A DNA stretch of 64,000 nt from Rhodospirillaceae bacterium (GCA_006969625.1 CP030885.1:620001-684000); one strand, 5' to 3'; counted from the first letter of the stretch, positions 39,664-49,973 are shown. Notes: a model not told the origin generated them from the letters alone. Translations and numbers: made by a program.

Positions 39664-40875
39664 ATGCTGAAGGTCGCATCGGAGACGTGCGGCGAGGATT
39701 TGGTTGGCCTGCACGTGGGCGCGGCGGCGCACCTGCGCCTGGGATGGTCGGACGGCGTGGAGGCGCGGTTCCACCTGAGCTGGCTGCGCAACGCGTGCCG
39801 GTGCGAGAGCTGCGGCGATCCCGCATCCGGGCTGCGCTGGACCAGCTTCGCCGACGTGCCACGCGCGCCGGGCATCCGTCGCATCGAGCTCGTCGAGCGA
39901 GGCGGTCGGCTGGCGGTCGTCTGGCACGACGGACACGAATCCTCCTTTGACGCCGTTTGGTTGCGGGGCTGCGCCTACGACCTGCCGGAGACCCTTGCCG
40001 CCCGGCGAGCGGTCCCGCGTCTGTGGCGGGCGAACCTGACCGAACGTCTGGCGACCCTTCCGCACGCTGCGTTTCGCGATGGCGGCGAGGCGGCACTGTT
40101 CGACCTGCTGCAGGCGCTATGCGACGACGGCATCGTGCGGTTGCGCGGTGCCCCCGTCCGGCCGGAGGCGACGGCGGAGATCGCAGCTCGCCTCGGCCCG
40201 ATCCGCGAGACGAGCTACGGCCTGGTTCAGGACTTGATCTCCAAACCGGATCCGCAAGTGGCCGGCCAGACCGCGCGGGCGCAGGTTCCGCACACCGACG
40301 AGCCCTTCCGCTACAGCCCGCCGGGCATCCTGCTGTTCCACTGCCTCGCCGCGGCCGGCGCCGGGGCGGGCGCATCGCTGATGGTCGACGGGTTCCGCAT
40401 CGCGGAGGACATGCGCGCGGAGGCGCCGGATGCCTTCGAAATGCTGGCCACGCGCCAGATCTCCTTCGAACGCCGCCATCCGGGCGAGGTGGCCCTTCAG
40501 GCCGAAGCCCGCGTCTTCAGCCGCGACGGCACGGGGCGGGTGTGCGGCGTCCGCTTCAACGATCGCTGCATCGGGCCGCAGATCTGCGCCTTCCACCTCA
40601 TGCCGGACCTGCTGGATACGCTCGGCGACCTCAGCCGCCGGCTCCAGGATCCGGTCAACCAGGCCCGAATCCCTCTGGAGCCCGGCGACGTGCTGATCTT
40701 CGACAACCAGCGGGTCCTGCATGGCCGGACGGCCTTCAAGCAGTCGGCCGGAACCCGACGCCTGCGCTCCTGCCACGTGGACCGCGATGGCGTGCACAGC
40801 CGCTACCGCACCCTGGCAGCGCGCTTCGCTCCTGCCGAGTCCGACACGGTTCTGCCGCAGGGCTGCACCGTCTAG
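39664..40875 (+). CDS. Gamma-butyrobetaine/trimethyllysine dioxygenase-family 2-oxoglutarate Fe(II) oxygenase
   Basis: About 403 residues. The N-terminal small zinc-finger-like domain contains WLRNACRCESCGDP, and the C-terminal TauD/BBOX domain has VPHTDEPFRYSPPGILLFHC (His-x-Asp iron ligands) and RVLHGRTAF (distal His). Such enzymes hydroxylate trimethylated amines, such as gamma-butyrobetaine or 2-trimethylaminoethylphosphonate. The substrate is undecided here. ATG 39664 (GGAG 10 bases upstream) is preferred to ATG 39646. The adjacent LysR gene is probably its regulator. The stop codon lies inside a large palindrome. Confidence 0.82.
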   Translation: MLKVASETCGEDLVGLHVGAAAHLRLGWSDGVEARFHLSWLRNACRCESCGDPASGLRWTSFADVPRAPGIRRIELVERGGRLAVVWHDGHESSFDAVWLRGCAYDLPETLAARRAVPRLWRANLTERLATLPHAAFRDGGEAALFDLLQALCDDGIVRLRGAPVRPEATAEIAARLGPIRETSYGLVQDLISKPDPQVAGQTARAQVPHTDEPFRYSPPGILLFHCLAAAGAGAGASLMVDGFRIAEDMRAEAPDAFEMLATRQISFERRHPGEVALQAEARVFSRDGTGRVCGVRFNDRCIGPQICAFHLMPDLLDTLGDLSRRLQDPVNQARIPLEPGDVLIFDNQRVLHGRTAFKQSAGTRRLRSCHVDRDGVHSRYRTLAARFAPAESDTVLPQGCTV

Positions 40876-40940
40876 AGCAGGATTCACGTCTTGGATGGAA
40901 TCGCTTTGGCGATCCCATCCAAGACGTGAATCCTGCTCTA
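40873..40940. repeat. Large perfect palindrome at gene end
   Basis: Arms 40873-40898 and 40915-40940 are perfectly complementary over 26 bases (TAGAGCAGGATTCACGTC.. outward). The 16-base middle itself folds (ATCGC-TTTG-GCGAT), giving a hairpin of more than 30 pairs. It begins with the stop codon of the dioxygenase gene and lies between convergent genes, so it may act as a bidirectional terminator. Its form also suggests a dispersed palindromic repeat. Confidence 0.85.
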
Positions 40941-40950
40941 TTCATGGAGT

Positions 40951-41014
40951 TAGAGAGCGATTCACGTCACTGGTGGACGCGGATCCGCTTCCACCAGTGA
41001 CGATCGCGCTCTAG
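40951..41014. repeat. Second, imperfect palindrome of related type
   Basis: TAGAGAGCGATTCACGTC at the left and GACGATCGCGCTCTA at the right frame a perfect inner stem of CGTCACTGGTGG with CCACCAGTGACG around a short centre containing GGATCC. It shares the TAGAG...GATTCACGTC start with the palindrome 10 bp to the left, so the two seem to be members of one repeat family placed in tandem between the dioxygenase and hemA. Confidence 0.75.
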
Positions 41015-41049
41015 CGCCGGGCCGCTTGCCGTCCGAAGAGGCGTGCAGC

Positions 41050-42270
41050 CTACTCCGCCGCGCTCCGCTTCATCAGGCCGACCTCGGCCCACACGGTGGT
41101 CAGCGCCGTCATCAGGCGGTCCAGGTCGGCGTCGCTGTGCAGCGGGCTGGGGGTGAAGCGCAGGCGCTCGGTGCCGCGCGGCACGGTCGGGTAGTTGATC
41201 GGCTGCACGTAGATGCCCCAGGCGTCGAGGAGGATGTCGCTGACGCGCTTGCACAGCACCGGGTCGCCGACCATCACCGGCACGATGTGGCTGGGATTGT
41301 CCAGGTGCGGGATGCCGGCGGCGTCCAGGCGGGCGCGCAGCCGCGCCACCCGGTCGCGCTGGCGCAGCCGCTCGGCGTCGGAGACCTTCAGGTGGCGGAT
41401 CGAGGCGGCGGCCCCCGCGGCGATCGCCGGCGGCAGCGCGGTGGTGAAGATGAAGCCGCTGGCGAAGCTGCGCACGAAGTCGCAGAGCGCATGGCTGGCG
41501 GCGATGTAGCCGCCCATCACGCCGAAGGCCTTGCCGAGCGTGCCCTCGATCACCGTCAGGCGGTCCATCAGCCCGCGCGCCTCGGCGACGCCGCCGCCGC
41601 GCGGACCGTAGAGGCCGACCGCATGCACCTCGTCCAGGTAGGTCATGGCGCCGTGCTTGTCGGCGACATCGCAGATCTCCTCGATCGGGGCGATGTCGCC
41701 GTCCATCGAGTAGACCGACTCGAAGGCCACCAGCTTCGGCCGGCCGGGATCGATCTCGGCCAGCCTGCGGTCCAGGTCCTCCGGGTCGTTGTGCTTGAAA
41801 AGCACCTTTTCGGCGCGCGAATGCCGGATGCCCTCGATCATCGAGGCGTGGTTCAGCGCGTCGGAGAGCACGACGCACCCCGGCATCTTGGCGGCCAGGG
41901 TGCCCAGCGCCGCCCAGTTGGAGACGTAGCCGGAGGTGAACAGCAGCGCCGCCTCCTTGCCGTGCAGGTCGGCCAGCTCGCGCTCCAGCAGCACGTGCTA
42001 GTGGTTGGTGCCGGAGATATTGCGGGTGCCGCCGGCGCCGGCGCCGCAGCGGTCGATGGCATCGTGCATGGCGCCGATGACGTCCGGGTGCTGGCCCATG
42101 CCGAGGTAGTCGTTGGAGCACCAGACGGTGACCTCGGAGGTGCCGGCCTCGGCGTAGCGGGTCGCCTTGGGGAAGCCCCCGGCCTTGCGTTCCAACTCGG
42201 CGAAAACGCGGTAGCGCCCCTCGTCGCGCAGCTCGGACAGCCGATCCTGGAAAAAGGCTTCGTAATCCAT
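41050..42270 (-). pseudogene. hemA: 5-Aminolevulinate synthase with in-frame amber codon
   Basis: Reading 42270 to 41050 gives a 406-codon [45 protein letters not shown], then TAG (codon 91, at 42000-41998), then [20 protein letters not shown] in the same frame to the end, including [12 protein letters not shown] and [15 protein letters not shown] (PLP lysine). Only this one codon breaks an otherwise perfect gene; Tyr codons TAC or TAT differ from TAG by one base. ALAS condenses glycine and succinyl-CoA to start tetrapyrrole synthesis. It is last in the bchF operon, 77 bp after puhE, with a GGGGAGAG site. It may be a new pseudogene, a base error, or a read-through case. Confidence 0.85.
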
Positions 42271-42347
42271 CGGGTCTCTCCCCAGTGCGGGACGGCACTG
42301 CGCCCCTTGTGTCTGCCGGTTCCGGTCCAGCCTGTGGTCCGGATCCC

Positions 42348-43244
42348 TCATTCGGCGGCCGGCAGCGTCGTTCGCAAAAGGTTGCTAGCTCCCGCGCGAT
42401 GCCGCTCGCGCGTGACCTCGCCAAGATGGCCCGGCTGGCTGCCGGAGGCCAGTGGGTCATTCGGTCCCGGGGTCGCCAGGCCGGGCGCCGCCTCGCGCAG
42501 CGCCCAGCGCCACAGCGCGGCGTCGCGCAACGGCAGCACCAGGAACCAGTGTTCGAGCACGGCCAGCACCAACAGCGTCCCCGCCAGCACCAGCCCAACC
42601 GTGGTCGCCAGCGGCGTCGCCGGATGGGCGGCGTAGGCGCCCATCAGCACCGCCGCCACAGTGCCGCCGGTGACCGCCAGCGGGAACAGCAGCGAGACCG
42701 GGCCCTTGCGGAAGTAGCCGGTGAGGTACTCCAGATGCGGCTGCAGGAACTCGTCGGTCATGTTCGGCACGCCGAAGTAGACGTTGAGCTTGGCCGAAAG
42801 CCGCATCAGCCAGAGCACCACGAAGGTCCACACGCCCACCTGATTGGGGCTATCCCACAGCAGCCAGATCAGCGCGCCGGCGGTCAGCGCCAGCGCCACC
42901 TCGTGGTAGATCACGGTGCCGGTGGCCAGCAGCAGACGGCGCAGGCCGCGCGCGCCCGGCGGGCAGGGCCGGGTGTTCGGCCCGGTGACGTAGCCCATCA
43001 GGAAGGCCATCTCGTGCCAGCCCCAGACGGCGACGGCGCTGGCGAAGGCCAGGTAGGCGCCGAGCAGCGTCGGCGCGCCGGCGCTGCCCAAGAGGCCCCA
43101 GACGGCCATCGGCAGCAGCAGCGTGGCGCCGGCCATCGACCAGCGGTGGGTGTGCCGCGGCATGCCGACCAGCCACAGGATCGCGCCGGTGGACCACCAC
43201 CAGAGGAACAGCGCGAACAGGGCGGGGGCGGCAAAGGCTTCCAT
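42348..43244 (-). CDS. puhE: PuhE, photosynthetic complex assembly membrane protein
   Basis: 298 residues with about seven hydrophobic segments, starting [24 protein letters not shown]. The conserved block [23 protein letters not shown] identifies the PuhE (DUF3623) family. It is found in all puh clusters and affects reaction-centre/LH1 assembly and bacteriochlorophyll levels. It lies 43 bp after acsF in the same operon. Confidence 0.93.
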   Translation of the reverse strand: MEAFAAPALFALFLWWWSTGAILWLVGMPRHTHRWSMAGATLLLPMAVWGLLGSAGAPTLLGAYLAFASAVAVWGWHEMAFLMGYVTGPNTRPCPPGARGLRRLLLATGTVIYHEVALALTAGALIWLLWDSPNQVGVWTFVVLWLMRLSAKLNVYFGVPNMTDEFLQPHLEYLTGYFRKGPVSLLFPLAVTGGTVAAVLMGAYAAHPATPLATTVGLVLAGTLLVLAVLEHWFLVLPLRDAALWRWALREAAPGLATPGPNDPLASGSQPGHLGEVTRERHRAGASNLLRTTLPAAE

Positions 43245-43287
43245 CGGGTCGGGGATTCCCTTCGGACGGCGCGTGCGGGGAACGGAC

Positions 43288-44424
43288 CTACCAGGCCGGC
43301 GCCAGACGGCTCTCGGCCGGCGGCGTGTTCGGCTTGGTCGGCAGCAGGTAGAGCTGGGCGACCGTCGCCGCCGCCACCCCGGCCAGGCCGAGGCGGGCCA
43401 GGGCGCCGCCCAGGCCGCCGCGCTCCTTGGCGCGGTCGATCCTCTGCGCGGTGTGGAACAGGCGGTCCATCAGCTTCTTGAAGCGCGGATTGTCGACGTC
43501 GAGCGTCAGCGGGAAGACCTGCTTGGAGATCTCGCTGGTGATGCGGAAGACCCGCATGTCGTAGTCGTCGATGTCGAGGTCGAGCGCCTCGTGGAACACC
43601 GGCCGCGCGTGGTCGCGCACGTACATGGTGGCGAAGACTGCCAGCAGGAAGAAGCGGATCCACAGCTTGTTCAGGCCGCGCAGGGTGTGCGGCTGGGCGC
43701 GCATCAGCAGGGCGAAGGCCTCGCCGTGGCGGAACTCGTCGTTGCACCACTGCTCGAACCACTTGAAGATCGGGTGAAATCGCTTGTCCGGATGCCGCTG
43801 CAGATGCCGGAAGATGGTGATGTAGCGCGCGTAGCCGATCTTCTCCGACAGGTAGACGGCGTAGAAGATGAACTTGGGCTGGAAGTAGGTGTACTTCTTG
43901 GTCTTGGTCAGGAAGCCGAGGTCGACGCCGATCCCGAAGTCCTTCAGCGCGTCGTTGATGAAGCCGGCGTGGCGCGCCTCGTCGCGGCTCATGTACTTGA
44001 ACAGGTCGATGATGTCTTGGTTGGTGCCGCGCTTGCGCATCTCGGCGTAGAGCACGCAGCCCGAGAACTCGGCCGTCAGCGAGGAGATCAGGAAGTCCAT
44101 GAACTCCTTGCGCAACTCGTCCGGCAGGGCGCGGATCTCCGCCTCCCACTCGGGGTCGCGCTTGAAGTGCCGTTTGTTGGTGTCGGCGGCCAGCTCGGCG
44201 ATCAGCGCGTCCCACTCGCGGCGTACCGGGGTGACGTCGATGGCGTCGAGCGCCTCGAAGTCGGTGGTGTAGAAGCGCGGGCTGAGCAGCGTGTCTTCCT
44301 GCGCCTTGCTGGTCGACTCGTTGGGGCCGTTGTCCGCACCGGCGTCGATGCCGTTCTTGGCCAGCTCGGCGACGACGTATTCGTTGTCGACCGGCGAGAT
44401 GCGCCGTGCTGCAGCCGTGCTCAT
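43288..44424 (-). CDS. acsF: Aerobic Mg-protoporphyrin IX monomethyl ester oxidative cyclase
   Basis: 378 residues with the diiron ligand motifs [27 protein letters not shown] and [15 protein letters not shown]. AcsF uses O2 to form ring E of bacteriochlorophyll, in parallel with the anaerobic BchE encoded at 36.8-38.6 kb. It overlaps the 100-residue hypothetical gene by four bases. The C-terminal hydrophobic tail ([16 protein letters not shown]) is a possible membrane contact. Confidence 0.96.
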   Translation of the reverse strand: MSTAAARRISPVDNEYVVAELAKNGIDAGADNGPNESTSKAQEDTLLSPRFYTTDFEALDAIDVTPVRREWDALIAELAADTNKRHFKRDPEWEAEIRALPDELRKEFMDFLISSLTAEFSGCVLYAEMRKRGTNQDIIDLFKYMSRDEARHAGFINDALKDFGIGVDLGFLTKTKKYTYFQPKFIFYAVYLSEKIGYARYITIFRHLQRHPDKRFHPIFKWFEQWCNDEFRHGEAFALLMRAQPHTLRGLNKLWIRFFLLAVFATMYVRDHARPVFHEALDLDIDDYDMRVFRITSEISKQVFPLTLDVDNPRFKKLMDRLFHTAQRIDRAKERGGLGGALARLGLAGVAAATVAQLYLLPTKPNTPPAESRLAPAW

Positions 44425-44723
44425 AGTTTCCTCCTGTCGCTGAAGCTGATGTCCAGCAGCTCCATGAATTCCAGGTTGCCGACGAGGCGCGTCCAGGCGC
44501 GCTCCAGCCAGCCGGCGCGGGTGACGGTGGCGCGGCGCTCCAGCACGAAGGCCTCGCCGTAGGCAGCGGCGATCTCCGCGCCGTGCACGCGCACCTCGTC
44601 GCCGGGGTTGAGGTCGTACTCGCGCGCCAGGTCGACGTGGGCGTGCAGGCTGTCGAAGGTGTTGCAGACCTCGACCGTGCAGGGCACCTCGACGTGGCGC
44701 TTGCCGAATAGCTTGCCGATCAT
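44421..44723 (-). CDS. Small conserved-looking protein of the puh-acsF operon
   Basis: A 100-residue soluble protein of unknown function: [32 protein letters not shown], with [19 protein letters not shown] in the middle, ending [18 protein letters not shown]. It overlaps puhC and acsF by four bases on each side, so its synthesis is tied to both. A comparable small gene occurs between puhC and acsF in other purple bacteria as far as I recall. The last part may pair with AcsF. It has no membrane segment. Confidence 0.75.
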   Translation of the reverse strand: MIGKLFGKRHVEVPCTVEVCNTFDSLHAHVDLAREYDLNPGDEVRVHGAEIAAAYGEAFVLERRATVTRAGWLERAWTRLVGNLEFMELLDISFSDRRKL

Positions 44724-45214
44724 TGCGTGCCCTCCTGCCGCTTCGCGGTCGCGGCGGCGACGATGCGCGCGAAGGTTTCGATCTGGGTCGCGCCGAAGGC
44801 GTTGAGCTCGACGACGCGCCCAGTGGCCGGATCCTCGAGGGTCAGCCGTCCGTCCGCCCAACTGGCGACCTGAAAGGGGACGGTCTGGCCGATCGCCTCC
44901 AGCTTGCGCTCGCGCGCCAGGCCGCGCAGCACGCTGCGGGCGAAGCCGTTGGTGCCCGGCTCCAGCGCCAGGACCAGGGCGCCCGTCTCGGCGTCGGTGA
45001 TCGCGACCGAACCGTCGGCGCCGTCGGCGAAGTGCAGTGCGAAGACGGCGCGCGGCGCGGCCTCGGGGTTCTCCAGCGTGCCGACGCCGGTCATTCGGCC
45101 GAGCCCGGCCAGCGCGATGGAAAACGCGATCAGCGCGGCGGCGGCCCACAGCACGCCCTTGGGAAACTGGGTGTGGTGATGATGGTGGGCGGGGGAATGA
45201 ACCTGGTCGCTCAT
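44720..45214 (-). CDS. puhC: PuhC, reaction centre-LH1 assembly factor
   Basis: 164 residues: a His-rich start ([12 protein letters not shown]), one membrane anchor ([20 protein letters not shown]) and a periplasmic domain with [19 protein letters not shown], the PuhC hallmark. It is required for normal LH1/reaction-centre assembly in Rhodobacter. It lies between puhB and a coupled small gene. Confidence 0.92.
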   Translation of the reverse strand: MSDQVHSPAHHHHHTQFPKGVLWAAAALIAFSIALAGLGRMTGVGTLENPEAAPRAVFALHFADGADGSVAITDAETGALVLALEPGTNGFARSVLRGLARERKLEAIGQTVPFQVASWADGRLTLEDPATGRVVELNAFGATQIETFARIVAAATAKRQEGTQ

Positions 45215-45258
45215 GGTCGTTCGCGGTCCCGGCTGCGGGGTGGTCGGGTGGCCGTGCC

Positions 45259-45978
45259 CTATTCGGCGGCGGCCACGGGGATCGGCCCGCTCGCAGGCTC
45301 GCGCGCCGGCCGAAGGGGCTCATTGATCTTGCTCACTCCGGCCTGCTCGTGCCGGGCAGCCTGGCGTTCGGTGGCCTCGCGTTCGGCGGCCTGGCGCTGG
45401 GCGACGGCGGTGGCCATGGCTTCGGCCAGGATGCGCCCCGCCTCGCGCGGGTCGGGCAGATTGCGCAGCATCGGCTGCACCGGGCTGAAGCGCCAGGGGC
45501 GGACATGCGGCCAGAGGTGCAGGTAGGCGATTCGGTCGCGCCCCATCAGTGAGAGAATCAGATCGCCGGTACCGTCGGCGTAGAGCTTCAGGTCGGCCGA
45601 GCCGACGCGGCTGAAGGGCAGGTTTACGGTCATCGGCAGCGCGATGCCGTAGCGCACCGCGACCCGCCGGTTGGTGATCGTGTAGATCGTGGTGCGCGCA
45701 TGGACCCAGGCCAGGCCCAGCAGCAGCGCGACGCCCAAGGCGCCGATCGGCACGACCGCCAGGCCCTCCATCGCGGCAGCGGCGAGGCCCGCGCCGTCGG
45801 CGAAGGCGGCGCCCGCCCACCAGAGCGCGAAGATGCCGAAGTAGAGGGCGACCAGCCGCACCTTGAAGCAGCGCCGGGCGAGGCTCTGCCAGCGCGGTGC
45901 GCCCTGCCACAGCACCCTCTCGCCTTCAGGCAGCTTGCCCGGCAGGCCGCGGACTTCCTCGATCTCGACTTCGCACAT
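45259..45978 (-). CDS. puhB: PuhB, reaction centre assembly protein
   Basis: 239 residues with LPEGERVLWQGAPRWQSLARR at the N terminus, two to three membrane segments, and a bPH2 (DUF304-type) domain (TTIYTITNRRVAVRYGIALPM). The last 60 residues are rich in Ala, Arg and Gln. PuhB assists reaction-centre assembly. AGGAG precedes ATG 45978. A strong stem-loop separates it from puhA. Confidence 0.92.
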   Translation of the reverse strand: MCEVEIEEVRGLPGKLPEGERVLWQGAPRWQSLARRCFKVRLVALYFGIFALWWAGAAFADGAGLAAAAMEGLAVVPIGALGVALLLGLAWVHARTTIYTITNRRVAVRYGIALPMTVNLPFSRVGSADLKLYADGTGDLILSLMGRDRIAYLHLWPHVRPWRFSPVQPMLRNLPDPREAGRILAEAMATAVAQRQAAEREATERQAARHEQAGVSKINEPLRPAREPASGPIPVAAAE

Positions 45979-46043
45979 GGCGCTTGCTCCTTCGCGTACC
46001 CGTCTGCCGGGACCTCGGTTGGCGAATACCCGGGGCTCCGGCG

Positions 46044-46070
46044 GGGGCCGCCTGCGGTGCAGACGGCCCC
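46044..46070 (-). other. Intercistronic stem-loop between puhA and puhB
   Basis: GGGGCCG at 46044-46050 and CGGCCCC at 46064-46070 pair fully; inside, CTGC and GCAG pair around a GGT loop. It begins about 20 bases after the puhA stop in the 111-bp gap and has no T tract. It may stabilise the puhA mRNA end or thin transcription into puhB, as hairpins do in the puf operon. Confidence 0.5.
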
Positions 46071-46089
46071 GGTCTCTCGGCGGCCGGCC

Positions 46090-46848
46090 CTAGATGATCG
46101 GCTTCAGCCGATCCGGCGTGGCATAGAGGTAGCCGCCGGCGTAGTAGGCGCAGATCTTGTCCTCCTCCAGCAGGGTGACCGTATCCGCGTCCTTGGTCTT
46201 CGGCACCTTGGCGAACTGCGCGCCGGTGATGGCGTTCACCGCGACGTGCGCCGGGTAGCCGGTCAGCTTGGCCATGGTCATCGGCAGCAGGACATTGCCG
46301 CCGCCCTCGAGTTCGACCTCCAGGTAGCGGATCATCTGCTCGCCGTGGTCGATCCACAGGTCGCGCACGGTGCCCGCCACCTGCTTGTCGCAGCCCTTGA
46401 CCGGCAGGCCGCGCGGATCGACGTCGCCGGTCGCGACCTCGAACTCGGGCAGCTTGCGCATCGGGATGATCTTCGGCGAGCCCTCGTAGGTGGTCTCGAC
46501 CACGTCGCGCCGCTCGGCCCAGGCGGCCGGGCCGACGCCGTCGACCATCGGATCGCCGGTCGGCTCGAAGGGCGCGCCGGACCAGCCCTCGGTCGGCGCC
46601 ATGCGGAGATCGCGGGTGTCCGCCCGCATGGAGCTCGTGGTCTCGCCGTTGGCCAGCTTGAAGAGCTTTTCGTCGGGGATCAGCAGCGAGTCCTGGTTGA
46701 AGGGCTCGCCGGTCACCTCCGAGTGCAGCGGGTAGCCCTCGCGGCGGTCCTCGCGGCGCAGATAGAAGATCAGGCCGGCGAAGAACAGCCAGAAGGTATA
46801 GAGCGCGACTTGCGCCACATCGATGTGGCTGGTGATCGAAGCGGACAT
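46090..46848 (-). CDS. puhA: Photosynthetic reaction centre H subunit
   Basis: 252 residues: a periplasmic start, one membrane helix (VAQVALYTFWLFFAGLIFYLRREDRREGYPL boundary) and the cytoplasmic PRC-barrel domain, with KIIPMRKLPEFEVA and GYPAHVAVNAITGAQFA, typical of PuhA. It caps the L/M core and helps proton uptake to quinone B. AAGGAG lies before the ATG. It is 53 bp after lhaA. Confidence 0.97.
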   Translation of the reverse strand: MSASITSHIDVAQVALYTFWLFFAGLIFYLRREDRREGYPLHSEVTGEPFNQDSLLIPDEKLFKLANGETTSSMRADTRDLRMAPTEGWSGAPFEPTGDPMVDGVGPAAWAERRDVVETTYEGSPKIIPMRKLPEFEVATGDVDPRGLPVKGCDKQVAGTVRDLWIDHGEQMIRYLEVELEGGGNVLLPMTMAKLTGYPAHVAVNAITGAQFAKVPKTKDADTVTLLEEDKICAYYAGGYLYATPDRLKPII

Positions 46849-46901
46849 GGGACCGGACTCCTTCAGGCGGACGGTTTGCTTCGCTTAACGGCGCACGGCG
46901 G

Positions 46902-48353
46902 CTAGCCGGGGAACTCGGCCAGGCCGAAACGGCCCGATGCGGCGGGACTGCCGTGCGGACGGATGCTCTTGGTGCGGACCAGCGGGCCGATGGCGACCAG
47001 GGCCGCGAACAGCAACAGGATCTCCAGATGGTAGACGACCGAGTAGCCGATCGAGGGATCGGTCAAGGCGGGGCCGAGCGCGCCGCTGGCGGCCAGATGG
47101 CCGACCGTGTCGCGCAGCAGGCCGCCCAGCGCGATGGCGCCGCCGGCGGCCGTGGCCTGCACCGCGCCCCAGGCGCCCAGCGCCATGCCCGAGCCGGCGG
47201 TGCCGGTATCGGCGATCGCCATGGCGGCGGTCAGGGTTCCGACCGCCAGCAGGCCGCCGCCGAAGCCGATCAGCGCGGTGCCGGTGCGGAACAGCGCCGC
47301 CGAGTCGAGCGGGGCGGCGAAGATCACCGCCGATAAGGCGAAGATGCCGATCAGGCTGCCCCAGGCGGCCAGCCGGAAGGGGTCGTGACCGCGCGACAGC
47401 AGGCGTGCCGAGAGCGCGAAGCCGGCCAGCGAACCGGCGGCGAGGATCGCCGTCAACTGGGTGGTCGCGCCGACGTCCAGGCCCAGGATCTCGCCGCCGT
47501 AGGGCTCCAGCAGGATGTCCTGCATGGAAAAGCCGGCGGTGCCCAGGAAGATGGCGACCAGCAGGCGCTTGGTCCGCCCGCCGTCCTGGATGCCCTCCCA
47601 GGCCTCGCGGAAGCTCGGCCGTGGCCGGTCGCCGCGGGTCAGCGCGGGGGTGCGCGCCTCCTGCTTCCACAGGGCGATGCCGTTGAGTACCAGCGTCAGC
47701 ACGGCGGCCGCCTGGATCGCCTGGATCAGCTTGACCTGGCTGAAGTCCGCCAGCACCAGGGCGAAGACCAGGGCACTGCCGACCATCCCGAGCAGCAGCA
47801 TGACGTACATCAGCGCGACGACGCGCGGCCGGCTCTCGGCCGGCGCCAGGTCGGTGGCCAGCGCCAGCCCGGCGGTCTGCGTGGTGTGCAGCCCGGCGCC
47901 GACCAGCAGGAAAGCGAGCGCCGCGCCGGCGTGGCCCAGCGCCTCCGGCCCGTGGACCGTGTCGGCGGAGAGCACCAGCAGCGCGAAGGGCATGATCGCC
48001 AGGCCGCCGAACTGCAGCATCGAGCCCATCCAGATGTAGGGCACGCGCCGCCAGCCGAGCGCCGAGCGGTGGGTGTCGGAGCGAAAGCCGATCAGCGCGC
48101 GCAGCGGCGCGAAGACCAGCGGCAGGGCGACCATGACGGCGACGAGGCCGGCCGAGACGCCGAGCTCGACGATCATCACCCGGTTCAGCGTGCCGGTCAG
48201 CAGCACCACCGCCATGCCGACCGAGATCTGGAACAGCGACAGGCGCAGCAGGCGGCCGAGCGGCAGCTCCGCGCTCGCGGCGTCCGCGAACGGCAGGAAC
48301 TGCGGGCCGAGCCGCATCCAGTTCTGCGCAAGCCTGTCGCTCAGGCGCTTCAT
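46902..48353 (-). CDS. lhaA: LhaA, LH1 assembly factor (PucC-family MFS)
   Basis: 483 residues, twelve membrane segments. GTLNRVMIVELGVSAGLVAVMVALPLVFAPLRALIGFRSD and ADLAPAESRPRVVALMYVMLLLGM are characteristic of the BCH/PucC family. LhaA promotes insertion of bacteriochlorophyll into light-harvesting 1. It overlaps bchM by four bases, matching the conserved bchM-lhaA-puhA order. Confidence 0.95.
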   Translation of the reverse strand: MKRLSDRLAQNWMRLGPQFLPFADAASAELPLGRLLRLSLFQISVGMAVVLLTGTLNRVMIVELGVSAGLVAVMVALPLVFAPLRALIGFRSDTHRSALGWRRVPYIWMGSMLQFGGLAIMPFALLVLSADTVHGPEALGHAGAALAFLLVGAGLHTTQTAGLALATDLAPAESRPRVVALMYVMLLLGMVGSALVFALVLADFSQVKLIQAIQAAAVLTLVLNGIALWKQEARTPALTRGDRPRPSFREAWEGIQDGGRTKRLLVAIFLGTAGFSMQDILLEPYGGEILGLDVGATTQLTAILAAGSLAGFALSARLLSRGHDPFRLAAWGSLIGIFALSAVIFAAPLDSAALFRTGTALIGFGGGLLAVGTLTAAMAIADTGTAGSGMALGAWGAVQATAAGGAIALGGLLRDTVGHLAASGALGPALTDPSIGYSVVYHLEILLLFAALVAIGPLVRTKSIRPHGSPAASGRFGLAEFPG

Positions 48354-49050
48354 CGACGCACCAACTCCTGGCCCTGCGAGGTGTAGAAACCGCTGACGAT
48401 CCGCTGCTGCCGGCCGAGCCGCCAGTCGGCCAAGCTGCCGTCGGTCGCCAGGCGGCGCTGCAGGCGGCGCTCGCCGACCGGCTCGATCGCCGGCGCCCGG
48501 TCGCCGCGCGGGAACAGCTTGCCGACCGCATGCATGGCGGCCAGCGCCGGCGTGCGCGGCGCGAAGGTGAAGACCACCGACCGCTCGGCGTGCGCCGTCA
48601 ACTTGCCCAGCGCGCGCACGATGTCGTCCGTGCGGTAGTGGATCAGCGAGTCCATGGCGACGACGTGGTCGAAGCGCTGTGCCCCGGGCTCCAACATGTC
48701 GCCGACGCGGAAGTCGATGCGCGCCGGGTCGATGTCGGCCGGCAGCCGCTCGGCCGCCAGCTTGACCAGCGTCGGCGAGACGTCGATCGCCGTCACCTGC
48801 GCCCCGCGTCGCGCCGCCTCGACCGCCAGCAGGCCGGTGCCGCAGCCGGCGTCCAGCAGCGTGCGCCCGCTCATGTCGTCGGGCAGCCAGGACAGCAGCG
48901 TCGCGCGCATGCGCTCGCGCCCGGCGCGCACGGTGGCGCGGATGCGGCTGACCGGCGCGTCGGAGGTCAGGCGCGCCCAGGCCTCGACCGCGGTGCGGTC
49001 GAAATAGGCCTCGAGCTGGCCGCGGCGCTGGGCGAAGGTGGCCGTGGGCA

Positions 49051-49051
<1 letters not shown>
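48350..49051 (-). CDS. bchM: Mg-protoporphyrin IX O-methyltransferase
   Basis: 233 residues; SAM motif I is LLDAGCGTGLLAVEAARRG, preceded by the helical RRGQLEAYFDRTAVEAWARL. It has FDHVVAMDSLIHYRTDDI and ends FYTSQGQELVRR, all as in BchM. It methylates the 13-propionate of Mg-protoporphyrin IX. Its ATG overlaps the bchL stop by one base (TGATG). Confidence 0.95.
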
Positions 49052-49947
<896 letters not shown>

Positions 49948-49973
49948 TCAGTCGCTCCAATCGCGGCTCGGGT

